DNA from: Rhodococcus sp. RD6.2
GTDB lineage: Bacteria > Actinomycetota > Actinomycetes > Mycobacteriales > Mycobacteriaceae
Reading direction: 5' to 3'
Length of the DNA stretch: 64,000 nucleotides
Assembly (NCBI RefSeq): GCF_001040705.1
Contig: NZ_CVQP01000006.1
Coordinates: 301,760-365,759, forward strand
Under the pieces are notes generated by a model, which was given only the letters and a program-made list of their open reading frames with translations, was not told where the DNA came from and did no database searches. This document shows, piece after piece, positions 25,783-34,157 of the stretch. Made by a program: the position numbers and the translations under genes. How positions within the stretch are numbered: position 1 is the stretch's first letter; each line of letters begins with the position of its first letter.

Positions 25783-26547
25783 ATGCCGCGTATCCGCATC
25801 GACTACGGCCAGCACCCCGCGCAATTCGGGCACCTGTACACCCCGATCGGGGTCGACGGTCCCGTGCCGGTGGTGATGGTGATCCACGGCGGCTACTGGA
25901 GCGCCGACTTCCACCTCAACCTCGCGACGACCCTGGCCTCCGAGTTGGCCAGGCGCGGGGTCGCGGCGTGGAACGTCGAGTACCGCCGTGTCGGAGCGGG
26001 TGGCGGCTGGGCGGAGACCAGTGTCGACATCGAGGCCGCGCTCGTGGCAACGTCGACGCTGCTGCCAGAGGCGTCGCCGGTGGCACTCGACACCGCCGAC
26101 GTCCGCATCGTCGGACACTCGGCCGGGGCCCAGCTCGCGGTATGGGTTGCGGGACAGCGGGACTGCGCGGTGCGTCCCACCCGCGTGGTGTCACAGGCCG
26201 GTGCGCTCGACCTGGCGTCGCGGGCCGCGACCCGCAGCGGCGGCGCGGCGTTGACGGCACTGTTCGGTGTGTCCTACGCCGACGACCCGCAGCTGTACCG
26301 CGACGCGTCGCCGCTGCACCGCGTCCCCACCGGTGTCCCGACGGTCTGCATCCACGGAGTCGAGGACATTCAGGTGCCCGCGGCTGCGAGCCGCGTCTAC
26401 GTGGACGCGGCCCGGTGCGCGGGCGACCGGGCGGCGTTCTGGGAGGTGCCGGCGGAGGGACACAACGCCTTCCTCGACCGCACCACCCGCAGTTGGGAAC
26501 TCACCCTGCGTGCGGTGCTGGACCAGGATCCGTGGTCGATGCCGTGA
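25783..26547 (+). CDS. alpha/beta hydrolase (kynurenine-formamidase/esterase-like)
   Basis: 254-aa alpha/beta hydrolase. The oxyanion motif is HGGYW (about residues 33-37), as in kynurenine formamidase and related HGG esterases. The nucleophile elbow is GHSAGA, the acid likely the Asp in GVEDIQVP, and the catalytic His is in EGHNAF near the C-terminus. ATG 25783 is 34 nt after the GntR gene, so it may belong to the same operon. An amidohydrolase step in purine or ureide catabolism is possible but not shown. A strong hairpin follows. Confidence 0.75.
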   Translation: MPRIRIDYGQHPAQFGHLYTPIGVDGPVPVVMVIHGGYWSADFHLNLATTLASELARRGVAAWNVEYRRVGAGGGWAETSVDIEAALVATSTLLPEASPVALDTADVRIVGHSAGAQLAVWVAGQRDCAVRPTRVVSQAGALDLASRAATRSGGAALTALFGVSYADDPQLYRDASPLHRVPTGVPTVCIHGVEDIQVPAAASRVYVDAARCAGDRAAFWEVPAEGHNAFLDRTTRSWELTLRAVLDQDPWSMP

Positions 26548-26554
26548 CACGGCC

Positions 26555-26587
26555 GAGGGTGGTACCCACTCGGTGAGTACCACCCTC
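26555..26587. terminator. bidirectional hairpin terminator
   Basis: Perfect 11-bp stem GAGGGTGGTAC (26555-26565) / GTACCACCCTC (26577-26587) with an 11-nt loop, between the convergent hydrolase (stop 26547) and secreted-protein (stop 26603) genes. Confidence 0.7.
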
Positions 26588-26602
26588 GATCGGTGTTCGC
26601 GG

Positions 26603-27973
26603 TCAGCGGAGTTGCGGCGAGCAGCCTCTGGCCTCGAAGACGGCCTTCGAGGAGTACCGACCGTCAGGCAGGTATTCCCCCATCACGGTCTTCTCGTCGC
26701 CCGGTGTCGCGGTGTTCTGGACGGCGTGATCGAAGCCGGCCGCCGGCAGCATGTTGCGCAGGATGAGGTACCCGTCGTCGGGGTGTCCGGCGCCGTCGCC
26801 CGTCGGTGACAGGGGAAGCCAGGCGACGCCGCACGCCTCGGTCGCGTTCACCGGGCGGTCCTCCGGCAGCGTCGCGACGATGGTGAACTGGCGTGCCGAG
26901 TCGAGCGGCACCTGCTCGTCGTAGAGGCATCCGATCACCTTCGTGGTGGCCATCGACTCGTTGTTGCACAGCGACCAGTAGCGCATGTCCGCGTCGCCGA
27001 CCCGATCCTGACCGCCCGTGGTGCGGGGTGTCACGGGCATCGTTCCCGTCAGCGTGAGCACCTCGCCGAAGCCGCGATTGGTGTGGGCGGCAACGTAACT
27101 GTTGTCGATGTTGGAGTACTGGCCACCCGTGCGAGCGGGGTTCCCGGAGCACTGCCCGAAATAGCTGCATCCGATCCCGAACGGCACGTTGTAGAACGTC
27201 CGCCACGCCGGCTGCTGCTCGGCGGGGAAGGTTGCAGGCTTGCCGGGCTGGTCACGCAGCGACAGGTATTTGTCCAGCGGAAGCTTGTCCACGGCGGGCG
27301 TGGTCGTCGCGGCGCTCACGGCGGTGCACAGGGACTCCCCGGTCAGTACCTGACCGTCCGCCATGTGCAGTTCGGGTTCGGGCAGTCCGACACCGCCGGT
27401 CACGTCGCGGCCGTTGTCGGGCAGGTACAGGCGGTAGAGCAGGGTGGTCCGGTCCTGGCCGGGGACGCCCGCGTACAGGGTGTTCGCCGCCGCGGATGCG
27501 GGATCCGTCGGCGGCACCTCGTTCAGGACGGTGGCGGTGTACGAGCGGGGACCGTGCCCGTTGCGGGACGCGCCGGGTAGGTACGGGTTCGCCGAACCCG
27601 GGTCGGGCGCCGTGGACACGTCGTTCAGTGCCGCGGTGGGGGAGTTGGTGCTGATGTCGTAGGAGTTGAGCGACTGGTACCGGGCGTGCGCGTAGTCGCC
27701 CTGCAGCACGAGGCGGGCGCCGTCGGGGATCGCGAACTGCGCTGCCCAGTACAGCGCCCCGGAGTCGGGGAAGGCGTAGTTGAGGTTCTGGTCGGTAGCC
27801 GAGAAGGTCGGGCCGAACCAGAAGCACGAGGACGTGGGGTGGGATTCGCCGCCGGAGGAGCCGGAACCAACGGACCCGAGGTCGGGCAGGTCCAGAGCCT
27901 GAGCGGTGGGCGGGATCAGTGCGACACCCGCCGCGATTGCGGCGGCCGTCACGAGTCTTGCCAGGGCAGGCAT
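26603..27973 (-). CDS. secreted protein of unknown function
   Basis: 456-aa exported protein with a classical signal peptide (MPALARLVTAAAIAAGVAL, cleavage likely after AQA near residue 26). The mature part is Ser/Gly-rich at first, then a long globular domain with several Cys (TSSCFWFG, GIGCSYFGQC, SLCNNES, VIGCLYDEQ, EACGVAW, ARGCSPQLR), which suggests disulfides. I do not recognise the family. ATG 27973 is chosen for AAGGAG 5 nt upstream and the signal peptide. Its own promoter faces a TetR gene. Confidence 0.75.
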   Translation of the reverse strand: MPALARLVTAAAIAAGVALIPPTAQALDLPDLGSVGSGSSGGESHPTSSCFWFGPTFSATDQNLNYAFPDSGALYWAAQFAIPDGARLVLQGDYAHARYQSLNSYDISTNSPTAALNDVSTAPDPGSANPYLPGASRNGHGPRSYTATVLNEVPPTDPASAAANTLYAGVPGQDRTTLLYRLYLPDNGRDVTGGVGLPEPELHMADGQVLTGESLCTAVSAATTTPAVDKLPLDKYLSLRDQPGKPATFPAEQQPAWRTFYNVPFGIGCSYFGQCSGNPARTGGQYSNIDNSYVAAHTNRGFGEVLTLTGTMPVTPRTTGGQDRVGDADMRYWSLCNNESMATTKVIGCLYDEQVPLDSARQFTIVATLPEDRPVNATEACGVAWLPLSPTGDGAGHPDDGYLILRNMLPAAGFDHAVQNTATPGDEKTVMGEYLPDGRYSSKAVFEARGCSPQLR

Positions 27974-28084
27974 TCGTACTCCTTGTGACGTGGGTAACAA
28001 AACGTGGGGTGGACGATAGGGCGGGTGTGGAACAAAAGTCAATAACGTCCCATATGGAAAGGTTCAGGAATACGTTCCGTGCAG

Positions 28085-28090
28085 TACAGT
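28085..28090 (+). promoter_or_regulatory. -10 element of a leaderless TetR gene
   Basis: TACAGT ends 6 nt before GTG 28097, which predicts a leaderless mRNA. An imperfect palindrome GGAA-TACG-TTCC at 28067-28078 lies just upstream and could be an autoregulatory site. Confidence 0.4.
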
Positions 28091-28096
28091 GCGACC

Positions 28097-28711
28097 GTGA
28101 GTTCGCAACCCGACGACGGGCCGCCGTCGTTCCGCAAGCCGACCGCCAGCGATGCGCGCACGATGGCGACGTGGCTGTTCCGGCACGGCGAGCGCGTGGA
28201 CATGCACACTCTCGCGACACATCTGGACATCGGCCGGTCCACGCTCTATCGGTGGGTGGGGGACCGTGAAAAGCTCATGGACCAGGTGATTCTCGCCTCG
28301 ATCGGTGACATCTGGGACGAGGCCCGTCGAGGTGCCGACGGTGCAGGCGTCGACCGCGTGCTGGACGCGACGCGGCGCTTCATGCAGGGTTGCATCGACT
28401 TCGAACCGCTCGCGACCTTCGCGCGACGAGAGCCGAACCTCGCGCTGCGGGTCCTGCTCGACCCCGACGGTCTCGTCACCGGGGCGCTTGCTCGCAACCT
28501 GTCTCGCGAGGTGGCGGTAGCGGCGCCCGGCGTCGCGGTCCCCGAGCGGACGTTCGAGGTTCTGGCGTTGGCGGCCACAGCGCTGCTCTGGGCGCATGTC
28601 GCCGCGAGCCGTGATCCGGACATCGACGCGACGATCGACATCATGCGCACGGTGCTCACCGCGCATGCGCGGGTCACCGAATCGCCTGGCGCCGAACCGG
28701 ATCAACCGTAG
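28097..28711 (+). CDS. TetR-family transcriptional regulator
   Basis: 204-aa regulator. The N-terminal helix-turn-helix reads VDMHTLATHLDIGRSTLYRW (residues about 35-55) followed by VGDREKLMDQVI; the rest is a helical ligand domain. The recognition helix ending STLYRWVGDRE resembles QsdR-type regulators. GTG 28097 is selected from the TACAGT box 6 nt upstream; GTG 28079 has no support. It diverges from the secreted-protein gene at 26603-27973, its most likely target. Confidence 0.8.
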   Translation: MSSQPDDGPPSFRKPTASDARTMATWLFRHGERVDMHTLATHLDIGRSTLYRWVGDREKLMDQVILASIGDIWDEARRGADGAGVDRVLDATRRFMQGCIDFEPLATFARREPNLALRVLLDPDGLVTGALARNLSREVAVAAPGVAVPERTFEVLALAATALLWAHVAASRDPDIDATIDIMRTVLTAHARVTESPGAEPDQP

Positions 28712-28725
28712 ATCCGGCTGAATCC

Positions 28726-29343
28726 TCAGCGGGGGAGGATGCCGTTCTGAATCACGGACATCGCCGACTCCACCATCTGTTCGATCGTCGCGGCGTCCAC
28801 TCGGATTCGATCGCCCCGCCAGTTCAGGGCCAGGATCCCGTCCATCATCGCCCACATCGCCACAGCGAGGGTGGCGGGGTCGATCGACGCGGTGAAGCTG
28901 CCGTCCGCGACCCCGTCGGCCAGTACGTCGGCGAGCTTGCCGACCTGTTCGTCGATCAGCCCTGAGATCCGATCCACTGCCTGTGGTTCGTCGGGTGGGT
29001 CGAGGATCAGTCGGAACTGCTGGGGCCGCTCGATCGCGAACCGGGTGTAGGCGTGTGCCGCCTGCCTGATCCGGGTGAGTGGAGGGCCCGTCTCGGCGAA
29101 GGCCGCATCCATGTACTGCCTGTTCTCGACGAGTGCCCGCTCGGCCACCGCGAGCAGGACCTCGGGTCTGCGTCCCACCCGGTTGTAGACGGTCTGGACC
29201 GCGACATCGGCGCGTTCCGCGATCGACTCGACCGTCACCGCGTCGGGACCTCCGTCGATCAGCAACTGTTCCGCGGCGTTGATGATCGCCGAGCGGGTGG
29301 CGGCGGCACGCCTGGTGGTTCGGGTCTCTGTGATCTCTTTCAC
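28726..29343 (-). CDS. TetR-family transcriptional regulator
   Basis: 205-aa TetR protein. DNA-binding domain: AAEQLLIDGGPDAVTVESIA then ERADVAVQTVYNRVGRRPEV (residues about 22-62); helical effector domain behind. GTG 29343 fits a leaderless start, with minus-strand TAAAGT 7 nt before it. It is divergent from the esterase/monooxygenase operon, so it probably represses that operon through the site at 29361-29376 (inference). It is not recognisably EthR despite the EthA-like neighbour. Confidence 0.82.
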   Translation of the reverse strand: MKEITETRTTRRAAATRSAIINAAEQLLIDGGPDAVTVESIAERADVAVQTVYNRVGRRPEVLLAVAERALVENRQYMDAAFAETGPPLTRIRQAAHAYTRFAIERPQQFRLILDPPDEPQAVDRISGLIDEQVGKLADVLADGVADGSFTASIDPATLAVAMWAMMDGILALNWRGDRIRVDAATIEQMVESAMSVIQNGILPR

Positions 29344-29360
29344 GAAAAATACTTTACCGG

Positions 29361-29381
29361 ATTCCAAGGTTGGTATAGAGT
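29361..29381. promoter_or_regulatory. divergent promoter/operator for TetR and hydrolase-BVMO operon
   Basis: Near-palindrome AT-N-CCAAGGTTGG-N-AT (29361-29376) abuts the rightward -10 box TAGAGT (29376-29381). The leftward -10 (TAAAGT on the minus strand) is about 10 bp on the other side. A repressor here would block both promoters. Confidence 0.45.
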
Positions 29382-29444
29382 CCAAATGTGGAAGCGCTCC
29401 CAACTATGGGATTGAACAGCGCAGATACGCTCGAGGAGCGATTC

Positions 29445-30380
29445 ATGACAGATCGTCACGATGTGGAATTCCGATCCGGGGACTCATTCTGTGCCGCTTG
29501 GCTCTACCTGCCGGAGAGTGCCGCGCCCGCACCCGTGATCGTGCTCGGGCACGGCCTCGGCTGCGTCCGCGACATGGGCCTGGACGCGTACGCCCGGCGT
29601 TTCGCGGGCCTCGGCTACGCCTGCCTGGCGTTCGACTACCGGCACTTCGGTGCGAGCGGTGGCTCGCCCCGGCAACTGCTCGACGTCGACCGGCAACTCG
29701 AGGACTGGGCGGCGGCCCTCGCCTTCCTCCGTGCCCGAGACGATGTGGACGCCGATCGAATCATCCTGTGGGGCAGTTCGTTCGGTGCCGGGCATGCCAT
29801 TGTCACCGCCGCCGCCGATCGGCGGATCGCGGCAGTCGTCGCCCAGTGTCCGTTCACCGACGGGCTCGCGTCGACCCTCGCGATGAACCCGCGATCGGCG
29901 CTGGCGGTGACCGCGCGCAGCGTGCGCGACCTCGTCAGCTCGTGGCTCGGCCGCCCACCCGTCATGGTCGCAACGGCCGGCCCGTACGGATCCGCCGCGC
30001 TGCTGTCGTCCCGCGACAGCGAACGCGGCTACCTGGACCTCGTTCCGGCTGCCGCGCCGTTCCGGAACGAGGTCGCGGCCCGGGTGGCGTTGCGAATCCT
30101 CCGGCACGCGCCCGGCAGGCGGATCGCCGAGATCGAGGCGCCCGCGTTGTTCTGCATCTGCGACGACGACTCGGTCGCGCCCGCGAAGGCGTCGCTGCGT
30201 CACGCGCGCCGGGCCCCGCGCGGCGAGGTTCGCCGCTACCCGGACGGGCACTTCGCGATCCACGTCGGTGACGGCTTCGAACGCGCCATCGCCGATCAGA
30301 TCGACTTCATCACCACCCGTGTGCCGGTCGCCGCGACCGGCTCCCACGACCGCACCACGAGAGCAGAGGACCCGTCATGA
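29445..30380 (+). CDS. alpha/beta hydrolase (esterase)
   Basis: 311-aa alpha/beta hydrolase of the dienelactone hydrolase/BAAT-like group. Seen: GHGLGCVRD oxyanion region, FDYRHFGAS, nucleophile elbow GSSFGAG (about residue 108), CDDDSVAP for the acid and the catalytic His in DGHFAIH. ATG 29445 has GAGGAG 7 nt upstream; a leaderless GTG at 29388 is an alternative. Its stop overlaps the start of the monooxygenase (ATGA). With that enzyme it could cleave the ester made by Baeyer-Villiger oxidation. Confidence 0.8.
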   Translation: MTDRHDVEFRSGDSFCAAWLYLPESAAPAPVIVLGHGLGCVRDMGLDAYARRFAGLGYACLAFDYRHFGASGGSPRQLLDVDRQLEDWAAALAFLRARDDVDADRIILWGSSFGAGHAIVTAAADRRIAAVVAQCPFTDGLASTLAMNPRSALAVTARSVRDLVSSWLGRPPVMVATAGPYGSAALLSSRDSERGYLDLVPAAAPFRNEVAARVALRILRHAPGRRIAEIEAPALFCICDDDSVAPAKASLRHARRAPRGEVRRYPDGHFAIHVGDGFERAIADQIDFITTRVPVAATGSHDRTTRAEDPS

Positions 30381-31882
30381 CACGAACCACCCCGGCCGCC
30401 GACCACGTCGACGTCCTGATCATCGGTGCCGGACTCTCCGGGATCGGTGCGGCGCACCACCTGCAGGCCACCCTCCCGAACAAGACCTACACGATCCTCG
30501 AATCGCGTGAAAGCATCGGCGGAACCTGGGATCTGTTCCGCTACCCCGGGATTCGATCGGACTCGGACATGTACACCCTCGGATACCGGTTCCGGCCGTG
30601 GACCGGGGGCAAGGCGATCGCGGACGGCCCGTCGATCCTCCGGTACATCCGCGACACGGCCGCCGAGGCGGGCATCGACCGCAACATCCGCTTCCGTCAC
30701 CGGGTGGTTCGGATCAGCTGGTCGAGTGCGGACCGCCTGTGGACCGTCGACGCCCGCCGCACCGACACTGGCGAGCAGGTCACGCTCACCGCAGGATTCG
30801 TGATGACCTGCACCGGCTACTACCGCTACGACGAGGGCTACACCCCGGACTTCCCCGGTGTCGACCGTTTCGCCGGCCGCGTCGTCCATCCCCAGTACTG
30901 GCCCGAGGACCTCGACTGCGCAGGCAAGCGTGTGGTGGTAATCGGCAGCGGCGCCACCGCCGTCACCCTCGGGCCCGCGCTGGCCGACCTGGGTGCGCAG
31001 GTGACGATGCTGCAGCGCTCACCGACGTACATCGTGTCGGCGCCGTCGAAGGATGCGGTGGCCTCGGCCCTGCGACGGGCACTGCCCGCCCGCGCCGCCT
31101 ATGCGCTGGCACGGGCGAAGAACATCACCCGCTCGGTCGCGATCTACGAACTGTGTCAGCGATTCCCGCGGCCCGCACGGGCCCTGATCCGGCGGTCCCA
31201 GGTCGGTCGACTCGGTGCCGGTTTCGACATCGACGCCCACCTCACGCCGCGATACGACCCGTGGGACCAGCGAATGTGCCTGGTTCCAGACGGCGACCTC
31301 TTCGATGCCCTGCGTCGCGGCGACGTCGCGATCGAGACCGATCACGTCGACACTTTCACCGAATCCGGCATCACGTTGCGCTCGGGCAAGGAACTGCCCG
31401 CGGACATCGTGGTGACCGCGACGGGCCTGAACCTGGTCGCCTTCGGGGACGTCGAGATCGTCGTCGACGGGAAAGGGGTGTCGCTGCCGGAGACCATGTC
31501 CTACAAGGGCATGATGCTCAGCGGTGTCCCGAACTTCGCCTTCGTCGTCGGATACACCAACGCCTCGTGGACCCTGAAGTCGGACCTGGTGTGCGAGTAC
31601 GTCGTTCGCCTCCTGGCCCACATGGACGCCGCCGGTCAGGTGGTGTGCGCGCCGCGTCGTGATCCGTCGGTCGGTGAGGAGCCGTTCCTCGACTTCGCCG
31701 CCGGGTACGTGCTCCGCACGGTCGACAGCTTTCCGAAGCAGGGGGACACGGAGCCGTGGAAGTTGCGGATGAACTTCTTCCACGACGTCCGCACCCTTCG
31801 CCGCGGTTCAGTGACCGAATCGATGGACTTCGTGCCCGCCGGTGAGCGGGCCCCGAACCGTGCGTCCGTGGCCCGCCCCTGA
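30377..31882 (+). CDS. FAD/NADPH monooxygenase, EthA-like Baeyer-Villiger type
   Basis: 501-aa flavoprotein very close in motif content to mycobacterial EthA: GAGLSGIGAAHHLQ (FAD), ESIGGTWDLFRYPGIRSDSD, the Baeyer-Villiger fingerprint FAGRVVHPQYWP (about residues 168-179), GSGATAVTLGPALADLGA (NADPH) and TATGLNL. Such enzymes oxidise ketones to esters and can S-oxidise thioamides. Coupled by ATGA to the esterase gene, which suggests a ketone-to-ester-to-acid plus alcohol route. The natural substrate is unknown. Confidence 0.87.
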   Translation: MTRTTPAADHVDVLIIGAGLSGIGAAHHLQATLPNKTYTILESRESIGGTWDLFRYPGIRSDSDMYTLGYRFRPWTGGKAIADGPSILRYIRDTAAEAGIDRNIRFRHRVVRISWSSADRLWTVDARRTDTGEQVTLTAGFVMTCTGYYRYDEGYTPDFPGVDRFAGRVVHPQYWPEDLDCAGKRVVVIGSGATAVTLGPALADLGAQVTMLQRSPTYIVSAPSKDAVASALRRALPARAAYALARAKNITRSVAIYELCQRFPRPARALIRRSQVGRLGAGFDIDAHLTPRYDPWDQRMCLVPDGDLFDALRRGDVAIETDHVDTFTESGITLRSGKELPADIVVTATGLNLVAFGDVEIVVDGKGVSLPETMSYKGMMLSGVPNFAFVVGYTNASWTLKSDLVCEYVVRLLAHMDAAGQVVCAPRRDPSVGEEPFLDFAAGYVLRTVDSFPKQGDTEPWKLRMNFFHDVRTLRRGSVTESMDFVPAGERAPNRASVARP

Positions 31883-31917
31883 GTCGACCCGGGGCGGACA
31901 CGGCGACCTCCCGACCC

Positions 31918-32526
31918 CTACGCCGAGCCGGTGACCTCGATGATGTTCACCTGCAGCTTCGGCACGGTGGTGTTGCCGCCGGCCTGGGTGTCGTAGCTGA
32001 AGGAGCCGAGCACCTCGGCGTGCATGGTGACGAGGTCGTCTTCGACGACGTTCGCGATCAGTGCTGCGGTGTCACCCACGACCATGGTGTTCTGGTCGTA
32101 GTCGTACACGCTGTCGGGCACGGACGGTGCGGTGCGAGCGAGGAACTGCGCCGTCCCGGTGGCGGAGTCGAACTGGGTGACCCGGCCGTACACGACCACC
32201 TTGCGGCCGATGGCGGCGCCCGGGTTCTTCGCGATCAGCGCGAAGTCACGGTCGGTGAGCTGCTCGTAGGTCGCCGGATCCTTCTTTGCCGCCTCCTCGG
32301 CCTGACGCTTCGCGGCTTCCGCGGCGGCAGCCTCCTGCCTGGACTTGGCGGCAGCGGCCGCGGCGTCCTTCCGTGCCTGGGCCTGCTCGGGCGTCTCCGT
32401 CGGGGTGGCCGATGCCGGTGCCGCGGCCTCCGACGGCGCCTCGGTACCGGAGCACCCGGTCACGGCGGCGAGGACGGCGATCGCCGCGCCCGTGGATGCG
32501 AGGATGCGCCGTGTCGATGAGGTCAT
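31918..32526 (-). CDS. lipoprotein with Ala/Glu-rich helix and OB-like domain
   Basis: 202-aa predicted lipoprotein, lipobox VTGC near residue 24. After a Pro/Thr linker comes an Ala/Lys/Glu-rich helix (about residues 45-85) likely to form a coiled coil. A C-terminal domain follows (GRKVVVYGRVTQFDSATGT and VVEDDLVTMHAEVLGSF) that looks like a small beta-barrel. Function unknown. ATG 32526 has AGGAG 8 nt upstream; ATG 32556, which overlaps the previous stop, would add 10 residues. Same operon as the exported protein before it. Confidence 0.7.
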   Translation of the reverse strand: MTSSTRRILASTGAAIAVLAAVTGCSGTEAPSEAAAPASATPTETPEQAQARKDAAAAAAKSRQEAAAAEAAKRQAEEAAKKDPATYEQLTDRDFALIAKNPGAAIGRKVVVYGRVTQFDSATGTAQFLARTAPSVPDSVYDYDQNTMVVGDTAALIANVVEDDLVTMHAEVLGSFSYDTQAGGNTTVPKLQVNIIEVTGSA

Positions 32527-32552
32527 GAGTCGTCTCCTGTCGAAGCGGGTGG

Positions 32553-33062
32553 TCATGCCGCCGAGCCGGCGACGAGAAGGGGGAGGATGGCGGGCAGGAC
32601 GGTGCTGCCGACGACGGCGCTGCCCACAACGCCTGCGCCGATGAGCGGCGCCGTGAGGTCGGGTGCCACGGCAGCGGGTGCCGCGGGCTCCACCGGCAGG
32701 GTCGCCGCGGGAACCGTTGCGGCCCCGCGGGAGTCGCCGATCCGGATCCACGGCTGGCAGTTCCAGCTCTCGAAGGCGGCATCGGTGGGCTTGACGTCCA
32801 CGACGACGCGACCCTTGCCGTAGGCGTATGCGATGGCGTCGTCGGCCTCGCCTGAGAATCCCGACAGGCGGGTGCCCCAGCAGTTGACGTCGCCGTCGAC
32901 AGGGCCCGCCGAGGCGTACAGGCCGGGCTCGATGTCGACTCCGACGATGTAGGTGCTGTCCGCGGCCATCGTCGTGGCGGCGGCGTTCGCCGTGCCGGTG
33001 GTCGCGAGGACCGCGCCGGTCGCGAGGGCAGACACGACGAGTGTGGTGGTGTGGGTACGCAT
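32553..33062 (-). CDS. small exported protein with C-terminal hydrophobic tail
   Basis: 169-aa protein with a signal peptide (LVVSALATGAVLATTGTANA) and a mature domain with two Cys (VNCWGTRLSG, WNCQPWIRIGD) that may pair. The C-terminal 40 residues are Ala/Val/Leu-rich (LIGAGVVGSAVVGSTVL) and could sit in or at the membrane. No family recognised. ATG 33062 is supported by GGAGGT 6 nt upstream. 26 nt separate it from the lipoprotein start, so they form an operon. Confidence 0.68.
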   Translation of the reverse strand: MRTHTTTLVVSALATGAVLATTGTANAAATTMAADSTYIVGVDIEPGLYASAGPVDGDVNCWGTRLSGFSGEADDAIAYAYGKGRVVVDVKPTDAAFESWNCQPWIRIGDSRGAATVPAATLPVEPAAPAAVAPDLTAPLIGAGVVGSAVVGSTVLPAILPLLVAGSAA

Positions 33063-33129
33063 GATGAAACCTCCAGTGGTGGTGAGTGAACGCCCCAGCG
33101 CAGGAGTGCGCCGAGCCGGTTTTCGATCG

Positions 33130-33975
33130 CTAGACCGCTGCGCGCAGCGGGGCGACGATGTTGTCGGCGACGGCCTCGCGGACGTCGGGATCGATGTGCG
33201 CCTCGTGGCCGCGGCGGGCCGCGACGGCGAGACGATGCGCCGCCTCGTTGAGGGGGTGGCCGGCATGTCCTCGAACCCACGAGAACCGCACGCGCCTGCC
33301 CCGGCTCAGGTAGCGGATGTGGTCGACGGTCTTGGCCACGCGACCGCGGTTGGGGTAGCCGCTGCCCAGGCAGGCGAGTGCCGCGCGGCTGTCGGTGAGG
33401 ACGTGCAGCGGATGGTTCCGGAAGCTGGACACGGCGAGGTCGATGGCGAGCAGTTCGCCGACCAGGACCGAGTCCGCATCGGCCACCACCTTCTGCCTGC
33501 GGACGCCGTCCGCCCGCACACACGCCACGCCGACGCCGCGCCGCCTGCTGCACTTGGACGCGTCCGTGGCAACGACGAGTTCGGGGAGCGGTCCAGCGGC
33601 TGCCGCTGCGGCGGCGGCGAGGTCGCTGACGTGCTGCGACATTGCATCGGCCGCGGTCAGCAGGAGTGCGGGCATCCGTCCTCTCGGTGTCCCGACGAGG
33701 TCGAGTGCCGCGAACGAGCCGGCCACGGCCTGAAGTTCGCTGCGAACGCGGGAGTCGCTGACATACAACGGCATCGGGGCCTCGGCGCCTGCGGCGTACT
33801 CGTGGACATACTCGACGGCGTCGAGCACGGAGGCCAGACGATGATGGTCCTCGCCGCCCGGAGTCGTGAACACGCGGGTGTCGAGGGCCGTGCCGTCGTG
33901 AATCGTTGCCGCGCTCAGGGACAGGTCGGATTCGGTGCCTGCGGTGTGGCGAGTGTGGATCACTGCGATCGTCAT
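33130..33975 (-). CDS. RNase H-like domain protein
   Basis: 281 aa: an unfamiliar N-terminal half (residues 1-130) and a C-terminal type 1 RNase H-like domain. Catalytic positions: D138 (VATDASK), E174 (GELLAID), D195 (LTDSRAAL), H237 (WVRGHAGHP); the final Asp of RNase HI (E. coli D134) is replaced by H247 (NEAAHRLA). In E. coli the D134H change is known to leave activity, so the enzyme may be active. ATG 33975 has AGGAG 5 nt upstream. It is divergent from the restriction-modification operon. Function in the cell is unknown. Confidence 0.72.
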   Translation of the reverse strand: MTIAVIHTRHTAGTESDLSLSAATIHDGTALDTRVFTTPGGEDHHRLASVLDAVEYVHEYAAGAEAPMPLYVSDSRVRSELQAVAGSFAALDLVGTPRGRMPALLLTAADAMSQHVSDLAAAAAAAAGPLPELVVATDASKCSRRRGVGVACVRADGVRRQKVVADADSVLVGELLAIDLAVSSFRNHPLHVLTDSRAALACLGSGYPNRGRVAKTVDHIRYLSRGRRVRFSWVRGHAGHPLNEAAHRLAVAARRGHEAHIDPDVREAVADNIVAPLRAAV

Positions 33976-34046
33976 GGCTGCTCCTGTCGGTTCCGGTGTG
34001 GGAACAACAGTCGCCGACGAAGCGCAGTGTGAACACATCAATCAGT

Positions 34047-34101
34047 GATAACTGGGGTTATCGCTCGGACAGAGATTGCTGTTGGTCGGATGCGCTACCT
34101 T
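34047..34101 (+). promoter_or_regulatory. operator and promoter of the restriction-modification operon
   Basis: Perfect inverted repeat GATAAC-TGGG-GTTATC (34047-34062). The 9-mer GCGCTACCT follows at 34092-34100, containing a -10-like TACCTT (34096-34101). The same palindrome (one mismatch) and the same 9-mer stand before hsdR at 46825-46874. The site would lie just upstream of the -35 region, where no good -35 box is seen, so an activator is as likely as a repressor. Confidence 0.6.
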
Positions 34102-34157
34102 CGAGCAGCATCCGTGAGAGCGGACGCTCGACACGGTAGGGAAGGGGTACGACACGC

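Noticed and set aside
28726-29343. Naming the TetR gene ethR because of the EthA-like neighbour
   Set aside because: The sequence does not resemble EthR beyond the common TetR HTH.
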